A stretch of 64,000 nucleotides of DNA from JAEYOM01 sp036260935 (GTDB lineage: Bacteria > Bacillota > Clostridia > Acetivibrionales > DTU013), in NCBI GenBank assembly GCA_036260935.1, contig DATALQ010000051.1, positions 293,092-357,091 of the forward strand, given 5' to 3'. Every line of letters begins with the position of its first letter. Positions within the stretch are counted from its first letter, which is position 1. Made by a program: the position numbers and the translations under genes. The notes beneath the pieces are model-generated. The model was not told the origin of the DNA, ran no database searches, and was given only the letters and a program-made list of their open reading frames with translations. Shown one piece after another: positions 1 to 7,804 of the stretch.

Positions 1-1
1 C

Positions 2-76
2 GTCGCGACTGCTAAGACATTAGCTGAAATAAACTGGAAGAGAAGCGCCTTCCATGGTGCGAAATATTTACAATAG
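2..76 (+). CDS. C-terminal tail of an unidentified protein (partial)
   Basis: The first 76 bases are open in one frame (24 codons ending in TAG), and the downstream gene follows after 9 bases. The residues are ordinary for a protein C-terminus (ending NWKRSAFHGAKYLQ) and the tight spacing fits an operon. The start lies outside the window and I do not recognise the family. Confidence 0.4.
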   Translation, partial: VATAKTLAEINWKRSAFHGAKYLQ

Positions 77-85
77 GGAGTTTTA

Positions 86-778
86 ATGGAAGAAAAATGG
101 TTTGACACTTATAACAAGGAATGGGTAATCTATGATCGCTTCAGTGCTTGTGAAGATCACGATGATAATGCGTTTATGATGCTATTGAAGCATATTGATT
201 TCCATGGGAAAACTGTTTATGAAATGGGTTGCGGAACTGGAAAATACACTGATAAAATATCGACTCTTTGCGATAAGCTATATGCTATTGACATATCACC
301 ATTAATGATAGAAAAAACAAGAGAACGTTGTTCCGATAAGAACAATATCGATTATATTATTAATTCAGCTGAAAACAGCGGCCTTCCAAATGAATCTGTT
401 GATATTGTTTTTGCCGCATGGGCTCATCCACCTTATTTTGATAATCTAGTGTTAATTGAAAACATAGAGAAGGAATTTTCACGTATTCTTAAAAAAGGTG
501 GTTCGGTTTGGCTGTTCAACAATTATCAAAAAGGGGAATTCACACAAATGAGGGGTTTAGCGGAGCCTGACGATCCTGCAGCATATTTTCTTGATATTTT
601 CAGGAAATATGGTTATACACTTGCGGAAATAGTTCCGGCTTATTGGAAGTTTAAAGATATTGATGAGGCAAAAACTGTTTGTAGTTTCATTTTTGGAGAT
701 AAAGCTATTAGGTTTTTTGAGAAAAAAGGATTTCCGACTATGGAAGATAACATAGGCATATTCACAAGAAAAAAATGA
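86..778 (+). CDS. Class I SAM-dependent methyltransferase
   Basis: A 230-residue Rossmann-type methyltransferase. Residues about 44-53 form motif I (VYEMGCGTGKYT), the glycine loop that binds S-adenosylmethionine. It is followed by an acidic strand end (LYAIDIS) that would hold the ribose and by the motif II/III area (VDIVFAAWAH). The start is supported by GGGAG 6 bases upstream. The methyl acceptor cannot be read from sequence. It is the first complete gene of an AT-rich run of small accessory enzymes on the plus strand, which also holds another intact methyltransferase (2920-3675) and a decayed one (880-1017). The fold is clear and the substrate is unknown. Confidence 0.85.
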   Translation: MEEKWFDTYNKEWVIYDRFSACEDHDDNAFMMLLKHIDFHGKTVYEMGCGTGKYTDKISTLCDKLYAIDISPLMIEKTRERCSDKNNIDYIINSAENSGLPNESVDIVFAAWAHPPYFDNLVLIENIEKEFSRILKKGGSVWLFNNYQKGEFTQMRGLAEPDDPAAYFLDIFRKYGYTLAEIVPAYWKFKDIDEAKTVCSFIFGDKAIRFFEKKGFPTMEDNIGIFTRKK

Positions 779-879
779 ACTCAGAATCATAAAGAGCTCA
801 CCAACCGGGGTGAACGCTAACATATTGCTTTTATGAAAACTCAATATCCAGATTAATTTCAAATAGCTCGTTCCAAGGG

Positions 880-1017
880 GTTTTAAAACCGACTGGAATA
901 TTCTATGCCTCTACCGTAGGAATAAACGATATGGTAGAATTGACTAATATATTGTATAATTTTGATTCCCGAATTGATTTTGCATCGGATTCCATTGCAC
1001 AGGTGTTAATGAACTAA
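880..1017 (+). pseudogene. Decayed methyltransferase C-terminal fragment
   Basis: This 349-base gap between genes contains an open stretch of 45 codons ending in TAA. It reads VLKPTGIFYASTVGINDMVE and onward, the typical strand region of class I methyltransferases where the family usually has LKPGGxFYxST. No start codon, ribosome site or motif I is in frame. Upstream the same frame continues without recognisable similarity to about position 841. It looks like the remnant of a third methyltransferase gene in this accessory cluster. The rest of the gap shows nothing I can assign. Confidence 0.5.
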
Positions 1018-1126
1018 ATCTTGATTTGGTATCTATTTATAATTATCCTTCAATAGCCAACAAAACGGGTTATTGAGAAGTGAACTAACGGTTATTTTTA
1101 TTATTGGAACGGTGAGGAGATTAAGG

Positions 1127-1966
1127 ATGCAAACTATTTTGGACGAAGGATTTCAAGGAGTTTTCCATCCCTCAAAAACAAATGAAAAGGCGATGATTGT
1201 TTTAAGCGGAAGTGACGGTGGAATTAGATGGGCTAATGAAATTGCATCGGTCTTTTCTATTCATGGTATTTCTTCACTTGCTGTTGCATATTGGAAAACA
1301 AAATACACGCCGAAAACCCTTGCACTGATTCCAATAGAAATAATTCAATCGGCATTGTTATGGCTTAAAAAAAGTGGCTATTCAAAGGTTGGAATATATG
1401 GCTACTCAAAAGGCGCGGAGCTTGCTTTAATTTCAGGAAGCTTAATCCCTCAAATTGAATTTGTTATTGCGATCTCACCTTCTTGTTGCGTTTTTGAAGG
1501 AATTGCAAGGCCGGGTTGCAGTAATACTTCCAGTTGGACATGGGGCGGTCAACCATTGCCGTATGCCTCTTTTCATAATATTTCTGTAAACATGATTAAG
1601 AATATTATTAAAAATCATGAGCTTGGTTTTGTAGAACAATACACTGACGTCCTTGCTACAAATAAAAATGAGGAAAACACAATCAGAGTTGAAAATATAA
1701 ACGGTCCAATACTTTTGTTGTCGGCAAAAGAGGATGCCCAATGGCCTTCTACTGAAATGGGAAAAATGATATGTGACAGACTCGGCAACAAGGGATTTTT
1801 ATTTCCGTTTCATCATGAGATCTTTTATCCTGCGAGCCATATTTTATGTCCCGTGAAAACTAAAATGAGGCTTTTATATCGTATGGAAAGGCAACACAAA
1901 AAAGAATGTGAAGTGTCAAGAGAGCAGGCATTAAAGATGTCATTAGACTGGTTATCAAAATTATGA
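1127..1966 (+). CDS. Alpha/beta hydrolase, BAAT/acyl-CoA thioesterase C-terminal type
   Basis: A 279-residue alpha/beta hydrolase. The nucleophile elbow GYGYSKGAE sits near residue 104. It has the Ser-Lys-Gly pattern of the bile-acid-CoA:amino-acid N-acyltransferase/acyl-CoA thioesterase C-terminal domain rather than plain GxSxG. An acid region (LLLSAKEDAQWPS) and a late histidine (FHHEIFYPASH) complete the likely triad. The family cleaves or transfers acyl thioesters, but bacterial single-domain members are mostly uncharacterised. I chose the ATG at 1127 because GAGGAG lies 8 bases upstream. A longer frame from 1073 has no ribosome site. No signal peptide, so probably cytoplasmic. Confidence 0.75.
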   Translation: MQTILDEGFQGVFHPSKTNEKAMIVLSGSDGGIRWANEIASVFSIHGISSLAVAYWKTKYTPKTLALIPIEIIQSALLWLKKSGYSKVGIYGYSKGAELALISGSLIPQIEFVIAISPSCCVFEGIARPGCSNTSSWTWGGQPLPYASFHNISVNMIKNIIKNHELGFVEQYTDVLATNKNEENTIRVENINGPILLLSAKEDAQWPSTEMGKMICDRLGNKGFLFPFHHEIFYPASHILCPVKTKMRLLYRMERQHKKECEVSREQALKMSLDWLSKL

Positions 1967-1984
1967 GTAAAAAGCGAAGTTGAG

Positions 1985-2010
1985 TTAATTCGCAATATTT
2001 ATAAAGAATG
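1985..2010 (+). repeat. Short intergenic repeat, copy 1
   Basis: The 26 bases TTAATTCGCAATATTTATAA... just after the hydrolase gene recur with two gaps and one change at 4208-4231, just after the NUDIX gene. Both copies lie immediately 3' of a stop codon. Too short and AT-rich to identify, but the shared placement suggests duplicated intergenic sequence. Confidence 0.4.
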
Positions 2011-2151
2011 TGACAATTTAAATACCCAAAACATGCAATGAGTTCTTGACTAGTGTTATTGGTCCACAGAAGCTGTAGTTGCAGAGAAGTTGAAAAATGT
2101 GAACTGTTTTCAGAAATTGATCACACGGATATGACAATAAAAGGAGCCAAC

Positions 2152-2763
2152 ATGGAGCTGAACGAAATATGGGAGCAGCGCATAAAAGACAGCGGCGCGG
2201 ATTTTGTTTATTTTGTCGATATTTCTATGTTACCGGCGGATATTATAGAAGGGTACTCTTGTGCTGTTCTCTTTGGCAAAACACTATCGAGGGAGTATAT
2301 CAGCACGCTCAGAGCCGGTCAGGAACCAAAACGGAAAGAGGTTTTCAACGTCGAACACAAGATGGATACTCTTGCCGTAAAATTAGCTGACCGGTTGGAA
2401 ACAGAAGGGTATAAAAGTATTGCCAAGTTGAAATCCGGGCAACTACCGCATAAAACTGTCGCGCTCAGAACAGGATTGGGGTTTATCGGCAAAAACAACC
2501 TGCTGGTTACTACCCGGTACGGCTGTGCACTGATGATGGGCAAGGTCTTGACCACAGCCCCCTTTATAACCATGAGTGAAATGCCGAAAGAACCGCAATG
2601 CGGGAATTGCAATATCTGCGTGGACGTGTGTCCGAGCAAAGCCTTGCTCGGTAGAACATGGAGCGTCACGACTACCCGTGATGAAATCATGACTAGAAAG
2701 CTCTGTACTTTATGCCTGAAATGCATGGTCTGGTGCCCGTATACGATGGAATACATAAAATGA
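2152..2763 (+). CDS. Double 4Fe-4S iron-sulfur protein related to QueG-type reductases
   Basis: A 203-residue protein with the layout of the small clostridial relatives of epoxyqueuosine reductase. The N-terminal part resembles the cobalamin-binding half of QueG (ALRTGLGFIGKNNLLVT). The C-terminus carries two 4Fe-4S motifs, CGNCNICVDVCP and CTLCLKCMVWCP, near residues 148 and 188. QueG itself is about 300-380 residues and reduces epoxyqueuosine in tRNA. This protein is shorter and may be a paralogue with another electron-transfer role, so I give no gene symbol. The ATG at 2152 is preceded by AAAGGAG at a good distance. The upstream in-frame extension to 2053 lacks a ribosome site. Confidence 0.75.
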   Translation: MELNEIWEQRIKDSGADFVYFVDISMLPADIIEGYSCAVLFGKTLSREYISTLRAGQEPKRKEVFNVEHKMDTLAVKLADRLETEGYKSIAKLKSGQLPHKTVALRTGLGFIGKNNLLVTTRYGCALMMGKVLTTAPFITMSEMPKEPQCGNCNICVDVCPSKALLGRTWSVTTTRDEIMTRKLCTLCLKCMVWCPYTMEYIK

Positions 2764-2919
2764 GCATAATATTAAGTCAAGTATCAAGAAAAAAGGCTCT
2801 GCGGGAAACGTTACATGAAAGCCCATTCATCTACGCGCCCAGGTTCCGCTGACAGGCGATATGCACTAGAGAGCATGAAAGTTGGGAACTGAATATTAAG
2901 ATTTGGAAGGGCGAAAATA

Positions 2920-3675
2920 ATGGATAAATACACTGAACAAAATAAAAGTGCATGGGAATACAACGCCTATGATTTTTGGGTTAGCCAGTCAGGGACACCC
3001 TCTGAAAGAGCAAAAAACGATATCGAGAATCCTCGTGCCATGCTGAAGAAGTATTCAAAATATTTTGATGAAATCAAAGGGTTAAAAATAGCAAATATCT
3101 GCGGTTCATGTGGCAAGAAAGCAATTCCACTTTCCTTGCTGGGGGCAGAAGTTACGGTTTTTGATATCTCTGAAGATAATAAGAGGTATGCATGTGAAAC
3201 TGCGGCTGCGGCAAATACGCATATAAATTATGTAGTCGAAGATGTTATGAATATTGACATGTCAACATATGGGGGATACTTCGACATAGTTTTCATGGAG
3301 GGTGGAGTTTTACACTACTTTTTTGATATAAGCGGATTTATGGTTGTAATTAAAAATCTTCTTAAAGATGGTGGTAAAATGATTTGCAGTGACTTTCATC
3401 CCATACATAAAGCACTTGATGTACTTAAACTTGGAAATCAGCCAACAGACTACTTTTCTACAGATATCGTGGAATGTGAAATGGCTCATGCAAAGTTTTA
3501 CAATGATGATGATAGAAAGAAATTCCCGAAATGCTTCATTCGCAGGTACACACTCAGTGAAATAATCAATACTGTCATTAATACTGGGTATAGCATAAAA
3601 AGCTTTGAGGAACATCCCGCTTGGACTGACCCGAAACTCCCCGGCGAATTTACATTGCTGGCGGAAAAAGTTTAG
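2920..3675 (+). CDS. Class I SAM-dependent methyltransferase
   Basis: A 251-residue methyltransferase. Motif I is IANICGSCGKKAIPL near residues 61-75. Here cysteine and serine replace the more usual acidic/glycine residues, a variant seen in some methyltransferase-11/25 members. Motif II follows as EVTVFDIS and the strand-4 region as FDIVFMEGGVLHYF. The C-terminal part (RRYTLSEIINTVINTGYSI) matches the usual cap helix before the last strand. AAGGG lies 10 bases upstream of the ATG. The substrate is unknown. It belongs to the AT-rich accessory run and is not closely similar to the methyltransferase at 86-778. Confidence 0.85.
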   Translation: MDKYTEQNKSAWEYNAYDFWVSQSGTPSERAKNDIENPRAMLKKYSKYFDEIKGLKIANICGSCGKKAIPLSLLGAEVTVFDISEDNKRYACETAAAANTHINYVVEDVMNIDMSTYGGYFDIVFMEGGVLHYFFDISGFMVVIKNLLKDGGKMICSDFHPIHKALDVLKLGNQPTDYFSTDIVECEMAHAKFYNDDDRKKFPKCFIRRYTLSEIINTVINTGYSIKSFEEHPAWTDPKLPGEFTLLAEKV

Positions 3676-3680
3676 TAACC

Positions 3681-3728
3681 GTAACCACAACAAATCCATA
3701 TTGCATACTTGTTTTATATTGCGAAGTA
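3681..3728 (+). repeat. Shared intergenic sequence, copy with 16-base insertion
   Basis: The gap between the methyltransferase and the NUDIX gene contains GTAACC.C..CAAATCCATATT followed after 16-17 extra bases by TTGCGAAGTAA. The same two blocks stand nearly adjacent at 4249-4281 before the HAD gene. The two intergenic regions are therefore related by descent even though the flanking genes are not. Confidence 0.5.
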
Positions 3729-3758
3729 ATGATTATTTTACAAGAAAGAGAACTTATT

Positions 3759-4211
3759 ATGAGAGCACCTATGCAAATACTGGTTATTCCTTATCAAGTG
3801 AGTGATGCAATCCCTATATACTGCATTTTTAAAAGAAGTGATGCTCACTACTGGCAGTTTATAGCGGGTGGTGCGGAAGATAATGAAACTCCTTGCGAGG
3901 CAGCAAAACGGGAAGCATTTGAAGAAGCAAATTTATATGAAGGTCTTGAATATTATCAGTTAACTTCAAAATTTCATGTACCTGCTGACTGTATTTTGCC
4001 AAGGCATAGGCAATACTGGTCTAAGGATACATTTGTATTACCTGAATACTGCTTTTCCGTCAAGGTAAGCGACACAAATATTACATTATCTTCCGAGCAT
4101 GAGGAATTTAGATGGGTTTCTTATGAGAAAGCCATTGAATTGTTAAAGTGGGAAACAAATAAAACGGCATTATTTGAATTGGATAATCGAATTAAAAAAA
4201 ATCTTTTTTAA
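3759..4211 (+). CDS. NUDIX hydrolase
   Basis: A 150-residue NUDIX protein. The NUDIX box near residues 38-60 reads G-x5-E-x7-REAFEEAN, close to the consensus GX5EX7REUXEEXGU with Asn in place of the last Gly, and has the metal-binding REAFEEA core. The family hydrolyses nucleoside diphosphates linked to another moiety. The second half (CFSVKV...HEEFRWVSYEKAIELL) resembles dihydroneopterin-triphosphate pyrophosphohydrolase-like members, but the substrate cannot be assigned. The ATG at 3759 has a purine-rich site (AAGAAAGAG) upstream. The ATG at 3729 has none. The gene lies between two copies of a shared intergenic sequence. Confidence 0.85.
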   Translation: MRAPMQILVIPYQVSDAIPIYCIFKRSDAHYWQFIAGGAEDNETPCEAAKREAFEEANLYEGLEYYQLTSKFHVPADCILPRHRQYWSKDTFVLPEYCFSVKVSDTNITLSSEHEEFRWVSYEKAIELLKWETNKTALFELDNRIKKNLF

Positions 4212-4281
4212 TTCGTAATATTTATAGAATGCAAACTAACAGAAAATGGTAACTGCGGCAAATCCATATTTTGCGAGGTAA
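4208..4281 (+). repeat. Intergenic region carrying both shared repeat blocks
   Basis: This gap before the HAD gene carries a copy of the block at 1985-2010 at its left end. It also carries a compact copy of the block at 3681-3728 (GTAACTGCGGCAAATCCATATT followed by TTGCGAGGTAA). It therefore links all three intergenic regions of the cluster. The second block also supplies the ribosome site of the following gene. Confidence 0.45.
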
Positions 4282-4285
4282 ACGC

Positions 4286-4891
4286 ATGATAAAAGCAATA
4301 TTATTCGATTTCGATGGTGTATTGACTATTGATAAAACTGGTTCGCAATCTATCATAAAATACATCGTGTCGAAAACGGGTATTCCTTTTGAAACATTTA
4401 AGAATAAGTACTATAAATATAACAAAGGATTGCTATTAGGTGAATACACACATAAAGAGATATGGGCAAACCTATGTCATGATTTAAACACCGATATTGA
4501 TTATAACCTGCTTTTAGATGCATTTGAAAACACATTGCTCGATACTGATATGATAGGGTTAATTGAAGAACTTAAAAAGTCATATAAAACAGGTATGATA
4601 ACAGACAACAAAAGGGACAGAATTGAGGTAGTGTCAGAATTAAATAGGTTTGATGACATATTTGACGTAATATCGATTTCAGCAGACTTTCATTCTCGTA
4701 AAGACGACAGAATAATATTTGAACAAACGATTACTTCCTTAGGCGTTTCACCAAATGAGTGTATTTTTATTGATAATACCCCCAAAAACTTGATTGTGCC
4801 TAAATTAATGGGAATGACAACAATCCTATTTGATGATGAAAATAGAAATATTGATGAATTCAAAAGCACTTTATTCAAATGCATATTATGA
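4286..4891 (+). CDS. HAD-superfamily phosphatase-like hydrolase
   Basis: A 201-residue haloacid dehalogenase-type hydrolase. Motif I, with the nucleophile aspartate, is at the very N-terminus (ILFDFDGVLT). Motif II is the threonine in KTGMITDNK, motif III falls near SRKDDR, and motif IV is the acidic pair IFIDNTPKNL. The size and the alpha-helical cap after motif I fit subfamily IA (phosphoglycolate-phosphatase/beta-phosphoglucomutase type). I start at the ATG at 4286, which has GAGGT 6 bases upstream, rather than the TTG at 4271. It ends the AT-rich plus-strand run and converges on the next gene with 14 bases between stops. Substrate unknown. Confidence 0.85.
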   Translation: MIKAILFDFDGVLTIDKTGSQSIIKYIVSKTGIPFETFKNKYYKYNKGLLLGEYTHKEIWANLCHDLNTDIDYNLLLDAFENTLLDTDMIGLIEELKKSYKTGMITDNKRDRIEVVSELNRFDDIFDVISISADFHSRKDDRIIFEQTITSLGVSPNECIFIDNTPKNLIVPKLMGMTTILFDDENRNIDEFKSTLFKCIL

Positions 4892-4905
4892 GCGTAGTAT
4901 ACGTT

Positions 4906-5697
4906 TTATCTATCGTTGAACATATCGCTGATTTTTACATTGGGGTTGGTATATCTGCCCTTTTTACGCGTTCCGCGGCCATACTGCACAGCCTTCACGG
5001 GGCAATAATGCAGGCACGCAAAGCACTGGCCGCAATGGTTTCCCCAAACCGGTCTCCCATTTAACCTGATATTCTGATAAGGGCACACCTTCTCACATAT
5101 TCCGCAGCCCGTGCAGCTGTCTTCGGTAAAAAACCTACGTGGATGTATCCCGAAATTGTTGAACAGGGGTGTTACCAACGCAGTTTTGAGTCCCGGGAGC
5201 CCCACTGAAAGAGGGTCGACGGCGACCGTCCTTTTCTCCTTTATTGCATCGCATATACTGTCTATCGCCTTATCCGCCGCAGCAAGCTTTTCCTTTTTAA
5301 GGTTTTCAGGGTCCACATCCATCATAAATACGTAGTTATTAGGCATTTTTACCGAAAAACATGCATCCAGGTTGAGACCTCTTTTTTTCAGGCTACTTCG
5401 AAGAAGCTTGACGGAATTACCGGTATCATCGCCGCAGGTAGCGGCTGAAAATATGTAATTATTTTTGTAATTTTTGAGCTTCAGTTTGGATATGAAATCC
5501 AGGACTATCCTGGGAGGCGCCCATGCATAGATCGGGTAGACAAAGCCCACGGCCTCGCCATCCTGAAGGGTGTACTCATACCCCCCTCCGGCATTCCGCA
5601 TCAGGCGGGCGATCGGTGCCAGCCCTTCACCTGTGCTGGAAGCTATTTGGGAGGCAACATAATATGAGTTACCAGTGCCGGAAAAATAAAATATCAT
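4906..5697 (-). CDS. EFR1-family flavodoxin/ferredoxin protein
   Basis: A 263-residue two-domain electron-transfer protein of the EFR1 type common in clostridia. Residues 1-150 are a flavodoxin-like domain that opens with the FMN phosphate loop FSGTGNSYYVA. The C-terminal third carries two 4Fe-4S motifs, CTGCGICEKVCP and CGQCFACLHYCP, near residues 194 and 222. Such proteins are thought to shuttle electrons between flavin and iron-sulfur partners, though the physiological partner is generally unknown. Cytoplasmic, with no signal peptide. The start has GGTGGGG upstream. GC content appears higher than in the preceding plus-strand cluster, marking the boundary of that region. Confidence 0.9.
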   Translation of the reverse strand: MIFYFSGTGNSYYVASQIASSTGEGLAPIARLMRNAGGGYEYTLQDGEAVGFVYPIYAWAPPRIVLDFISKLKLKNYKNNYIFSAATCGDDTGNSVKLLRSSLKKRGLNLDACFSVKMPNNYVFMMDVDPENLKKEKLAAADKAIDSICDAIKEKRTVAVDPLSVGLPGLKTALVTPLFNNFGIHPRRFFTEDSCTGCGICEKVCPYQNIRLNGRPVWGNHCGQCFACLHYCPVKAVQYGRGTRKKGRYTNPNVKISDMFNDR

Positions 5698-5721
5698 TAA
5701 TCCCCACCCGAGCCTTTCAAT

Positions 5722-6108
5722 TCATATTATTTTCGTATACACCTTTCTATTCCGCGGGCCGTCGAATTCGCAGAAATAGATGCCCTGCCAGGTGCCTAGC
5801 CTGAGCTGGCTGTTTTCGATGATAACAGTACAGGAAGAACCCATGAGCGACGCTTTGACGTGTGCGTGCGAGTTGCCTTCCGAGTGCCTGTAACTGCTGC
5901 TTTCAGGCGATATCTTTCTCAATATTGACAACATGTCGTAAACTACATCCGGATCGGCATTCTCATTAATGGTTACACCGGCAGTCGTATGCGGCACGAA
6001 CACTATTACAGCGCCGTCGGTAACGCCGCTTTTCTGCACATCCTGCCTGACCAGCCCGGTTATGTTGATCATTTCGTCCTGCCTGGAAGTATTAATTACG
6101 TGTTCCAT
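5722..6108 (-). CDS. YjbQ/UPF0047 family protein (secondary thiamine-phosphate synthase type)
   Basis: A 128-residue member of the YjbQ/UPF0047 family. Family marks are VFVPHTTAGVTINENAD and the conserved histidine cluster SYRHSEGNSHAHVKASLMGSS, followed by the C-terminal LGTWQGIYFCEFDGPR. These His and Asp residues form the presumed active site. E. coli YjbQ has weak thiamine-phosphate synthase activity, but its true role is unsettled. I start at the ATG at 6108, where alignment with the family begins and GGGGGC precedes. The longer frame to 6219 adds residues foreign to the family. It sits just upstream of the EFR1 gene on the same strand. Confidence 0.9.
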   Translation of the reverse strand: MEHVINTSRQDEMINITGLVRQDVQKSGVTDGAVIVFVPHTTAGVTINENADPDVVYDMLSILRKISPESSSYRHSEGNSHAHVKASLMGSSCTVIIENSQLRLGTWQGIYFCEFDGPRNRKVYTKII

Positions 6109-6328
6109 TTTTACTGCCCCCGATTCACCTGTTGTAAATATAGTCCCACAGCCCGCGAAACAGGGTAATGAACCGTCTCCCGAACCACTCGGAACCGCCT
6201 TCCGAAGCATTCGCAGCATGACCCCCGACCTCGGGCCAATTCTACCTTGATAGTGATTTCAGAGTTTTTCATACGCTACTTTACACTATCCCCGGCCTAT
6301 CCGGGGTTATCCATCAGGGACTATTCGA

Positions 6329-7051
6329 TTATGCCTGTCCAACCCTCGAAAACACCTCTCCCAGCCCGCACTGCAGCCGCAGGTTTGCATATCTGTCGTA
6401 GGGAGTAACTGATTTGTTTATGAGTACTAGACGTTTGCCGGGATAATACCTTACCAGGCCCGCTGCAGGATAAACCGACAGCGAAGTACCTCCTACGATC
6501 AGCATGTCAGCAGCCGCTATACAACGCACTGCTTCATCCACAACGGCATCGTCGAGGCCTTCCTCATAAAGTACGACGTCGGGCTTGACAATACCGCCGC
6601 ATTCGCACAGCGGGACGCCTGCCGAATTCAAAACGGCATCCAGTCCGTAGGCTTTGCCGCATCTCAAGCAATAATTCCGGTGCACAGAGCCATGAAGCTC
6701 TAAGACCTTCTTACTTCCTGCCTGCTGATGCAGGCCGTCGATGTTCTGCGTCACAACGGCGCTGAGCCTGCCGGCCGCTTCAAGTTCGGCCAGCTTTATA
6801 TGAGTGATATTGGGCTTTGCCCCGGTAAATATCATCTTATCCCTGTAGAATTCATAAAACTCAGCTGTTCTCTGCATAAAAAAGGTATGACTCAATATAG
6901 TCTCGGGCGGGTAAGCATATTTCTGGTTATAAAGGCCGTCGACACTCCTGAAATCAGGGATGCCGCTTTCAGTCGACACCCCCGCTCCGCCGAAAAAAAC
7001 GGCGTGCGAGCTTTCATCAAGCCATTGTGTAAAAACCTCAAAATCGGTCAT
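6329..7051 (-). CDS. NAD-dependent protein deacylase, SIR2 family
   Basis: A 240-residue sirtuin. The NAD-binding GAGVSTESGIPDFR motif is near residues 22-35, followed by the catalytic TQNIDGLH with its general-base region and LHGSVH. Four zinc cysteines come as CLRCG and, about 20 residues later, CECGG. The C-terminal GTSLSVYPAAGLVRY completes the NAD pocket. Sirtuins remove acetyl or longer acyl groups from lysines using NAD. Class U/III bacterial enzymes such as CobB are the closest by layout. The ATG at 7051 has AGGAG 8 bases upstream. The extension to 7099 has no support. Confidence 0.93.
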   Translation of the reverse strand: MTDFEVFTQWLDESSHAVFFGGAGVSTESGIPDFRSVDGLYNQKYAYPPETILSHTFFMQRTAEFYEFYRDKMIFTGAKPNITHIKLAELEAAGRLSAVVTQNIDGLHQQAGSKKVLELHGSVHRNYCLRCGKAYGLDAVLNSAGVPLCECGGIVKPDVVLYEEGLDDAVVDEAVRCIAAADMLIVGGTSLSVYPAAGLVRYYPGKRLVLINKSVTPYDRYANLRLQCGLGEVFSRVGQA

Positions 7052-7339
7052 TTGACCATCTCCTGCTTTTGTTTGGTTTAATCGTCTGGTCTCATCCACG
7101 AATCTTCACGGACAGCATCATTATATACAATATTTGCCTTTCAGGCAATCAGCCTTAACGCCCAGCTTTTATCATCGGGCCTCTTGTGCCTATTCGTGCT
7201 CTTCGTGCCTCTTAACAATATTATTTCATCTTTTGATTTATGGGTATATTATATCCATAAGATTTTGCCGGCCGGACAGGGAAAGGTCAGGCATGGATTC
7301 CCTACGCCGGGAAATAAAGTGATAAAGGAGTTACTTGAA

Positions 7340-7804
7340 ATGCCCTATATCGTTGATTTTGGAAATGTGTCTGCGGCTGGTTTGGAGTCGTCACCGGTAG
7401 CGGAAGCACTTGCAGGCTTACGCGCCAATGAAGCCCGTTACTTTATGAACAAATACAAGCATGCATTTACAGTTGTACCGGCTGCCGAAAGTCAGGAGAC
7501 ACTTGACTATGTAAACCGCATTTTGAAGGAAGAGCGTGGTATCGAGTTTGCGGCCAAACCTTTGGAAACGTCACGTTTTCAGGTGGAAAACATTAAAATG
7601 GCCTACGTATTTTATGAGGATGGCCTTGCGGTCAATGTCATGTATACGGTTGACGACCCCAAGAAGCGGGCTGTCGGTTTCAAACTATCCGAGGGCATGG
7701 AAGTACCTCGGGAGTTGGAAGGAAAGTTCAAGTTTGCCAGGCAGAAATCCAAACTCGCTGGAACAATACGGGGCTCGTTTTTTGTAATCAAAGGAGAATA
7801 TTAA
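7340..7804 (+). CDS. Conserved-looking protein of unknown function
   Basis: A 154-residue soluble protein I do not recognise. It has no signal peptide, membrane segment or cysteine motif. It looks alpha/beta, with a basic C-terminal stretch (GKFKFARQKSKLAGTIRG). The ATG at 7340 is preceded by AAGGAG 9 bases upstream. The frame upstream to 7184 is probably leader sequence. Its stop overlaps the stop of the converging histidine kinase gene (TTAA shared at 7801-7804). Codon use and strong ribosome site support a real gene. Confidence 0.7.
   Translation: MPYIVDFGNVSAAGLESSPVAEALAGLRANEARYFMNKYKHAFTVVPAAESQETLDYVNRILKEERGIEFAAKPLETSRFQVENIKMAYVFYEDGLAVNVMYTVDDPKKRAVGFKLSEGMEVPRELEGKFKFARQKSKLAGTIRGSFFVIKGEY

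Noticed and set aside
1985..4281. Integron attC sites between the accessory genes
   Set aside because: The shared blocks do not contain a convincing pair of RYYYAAC and GTTRRRY core sites and no integrase is visible.
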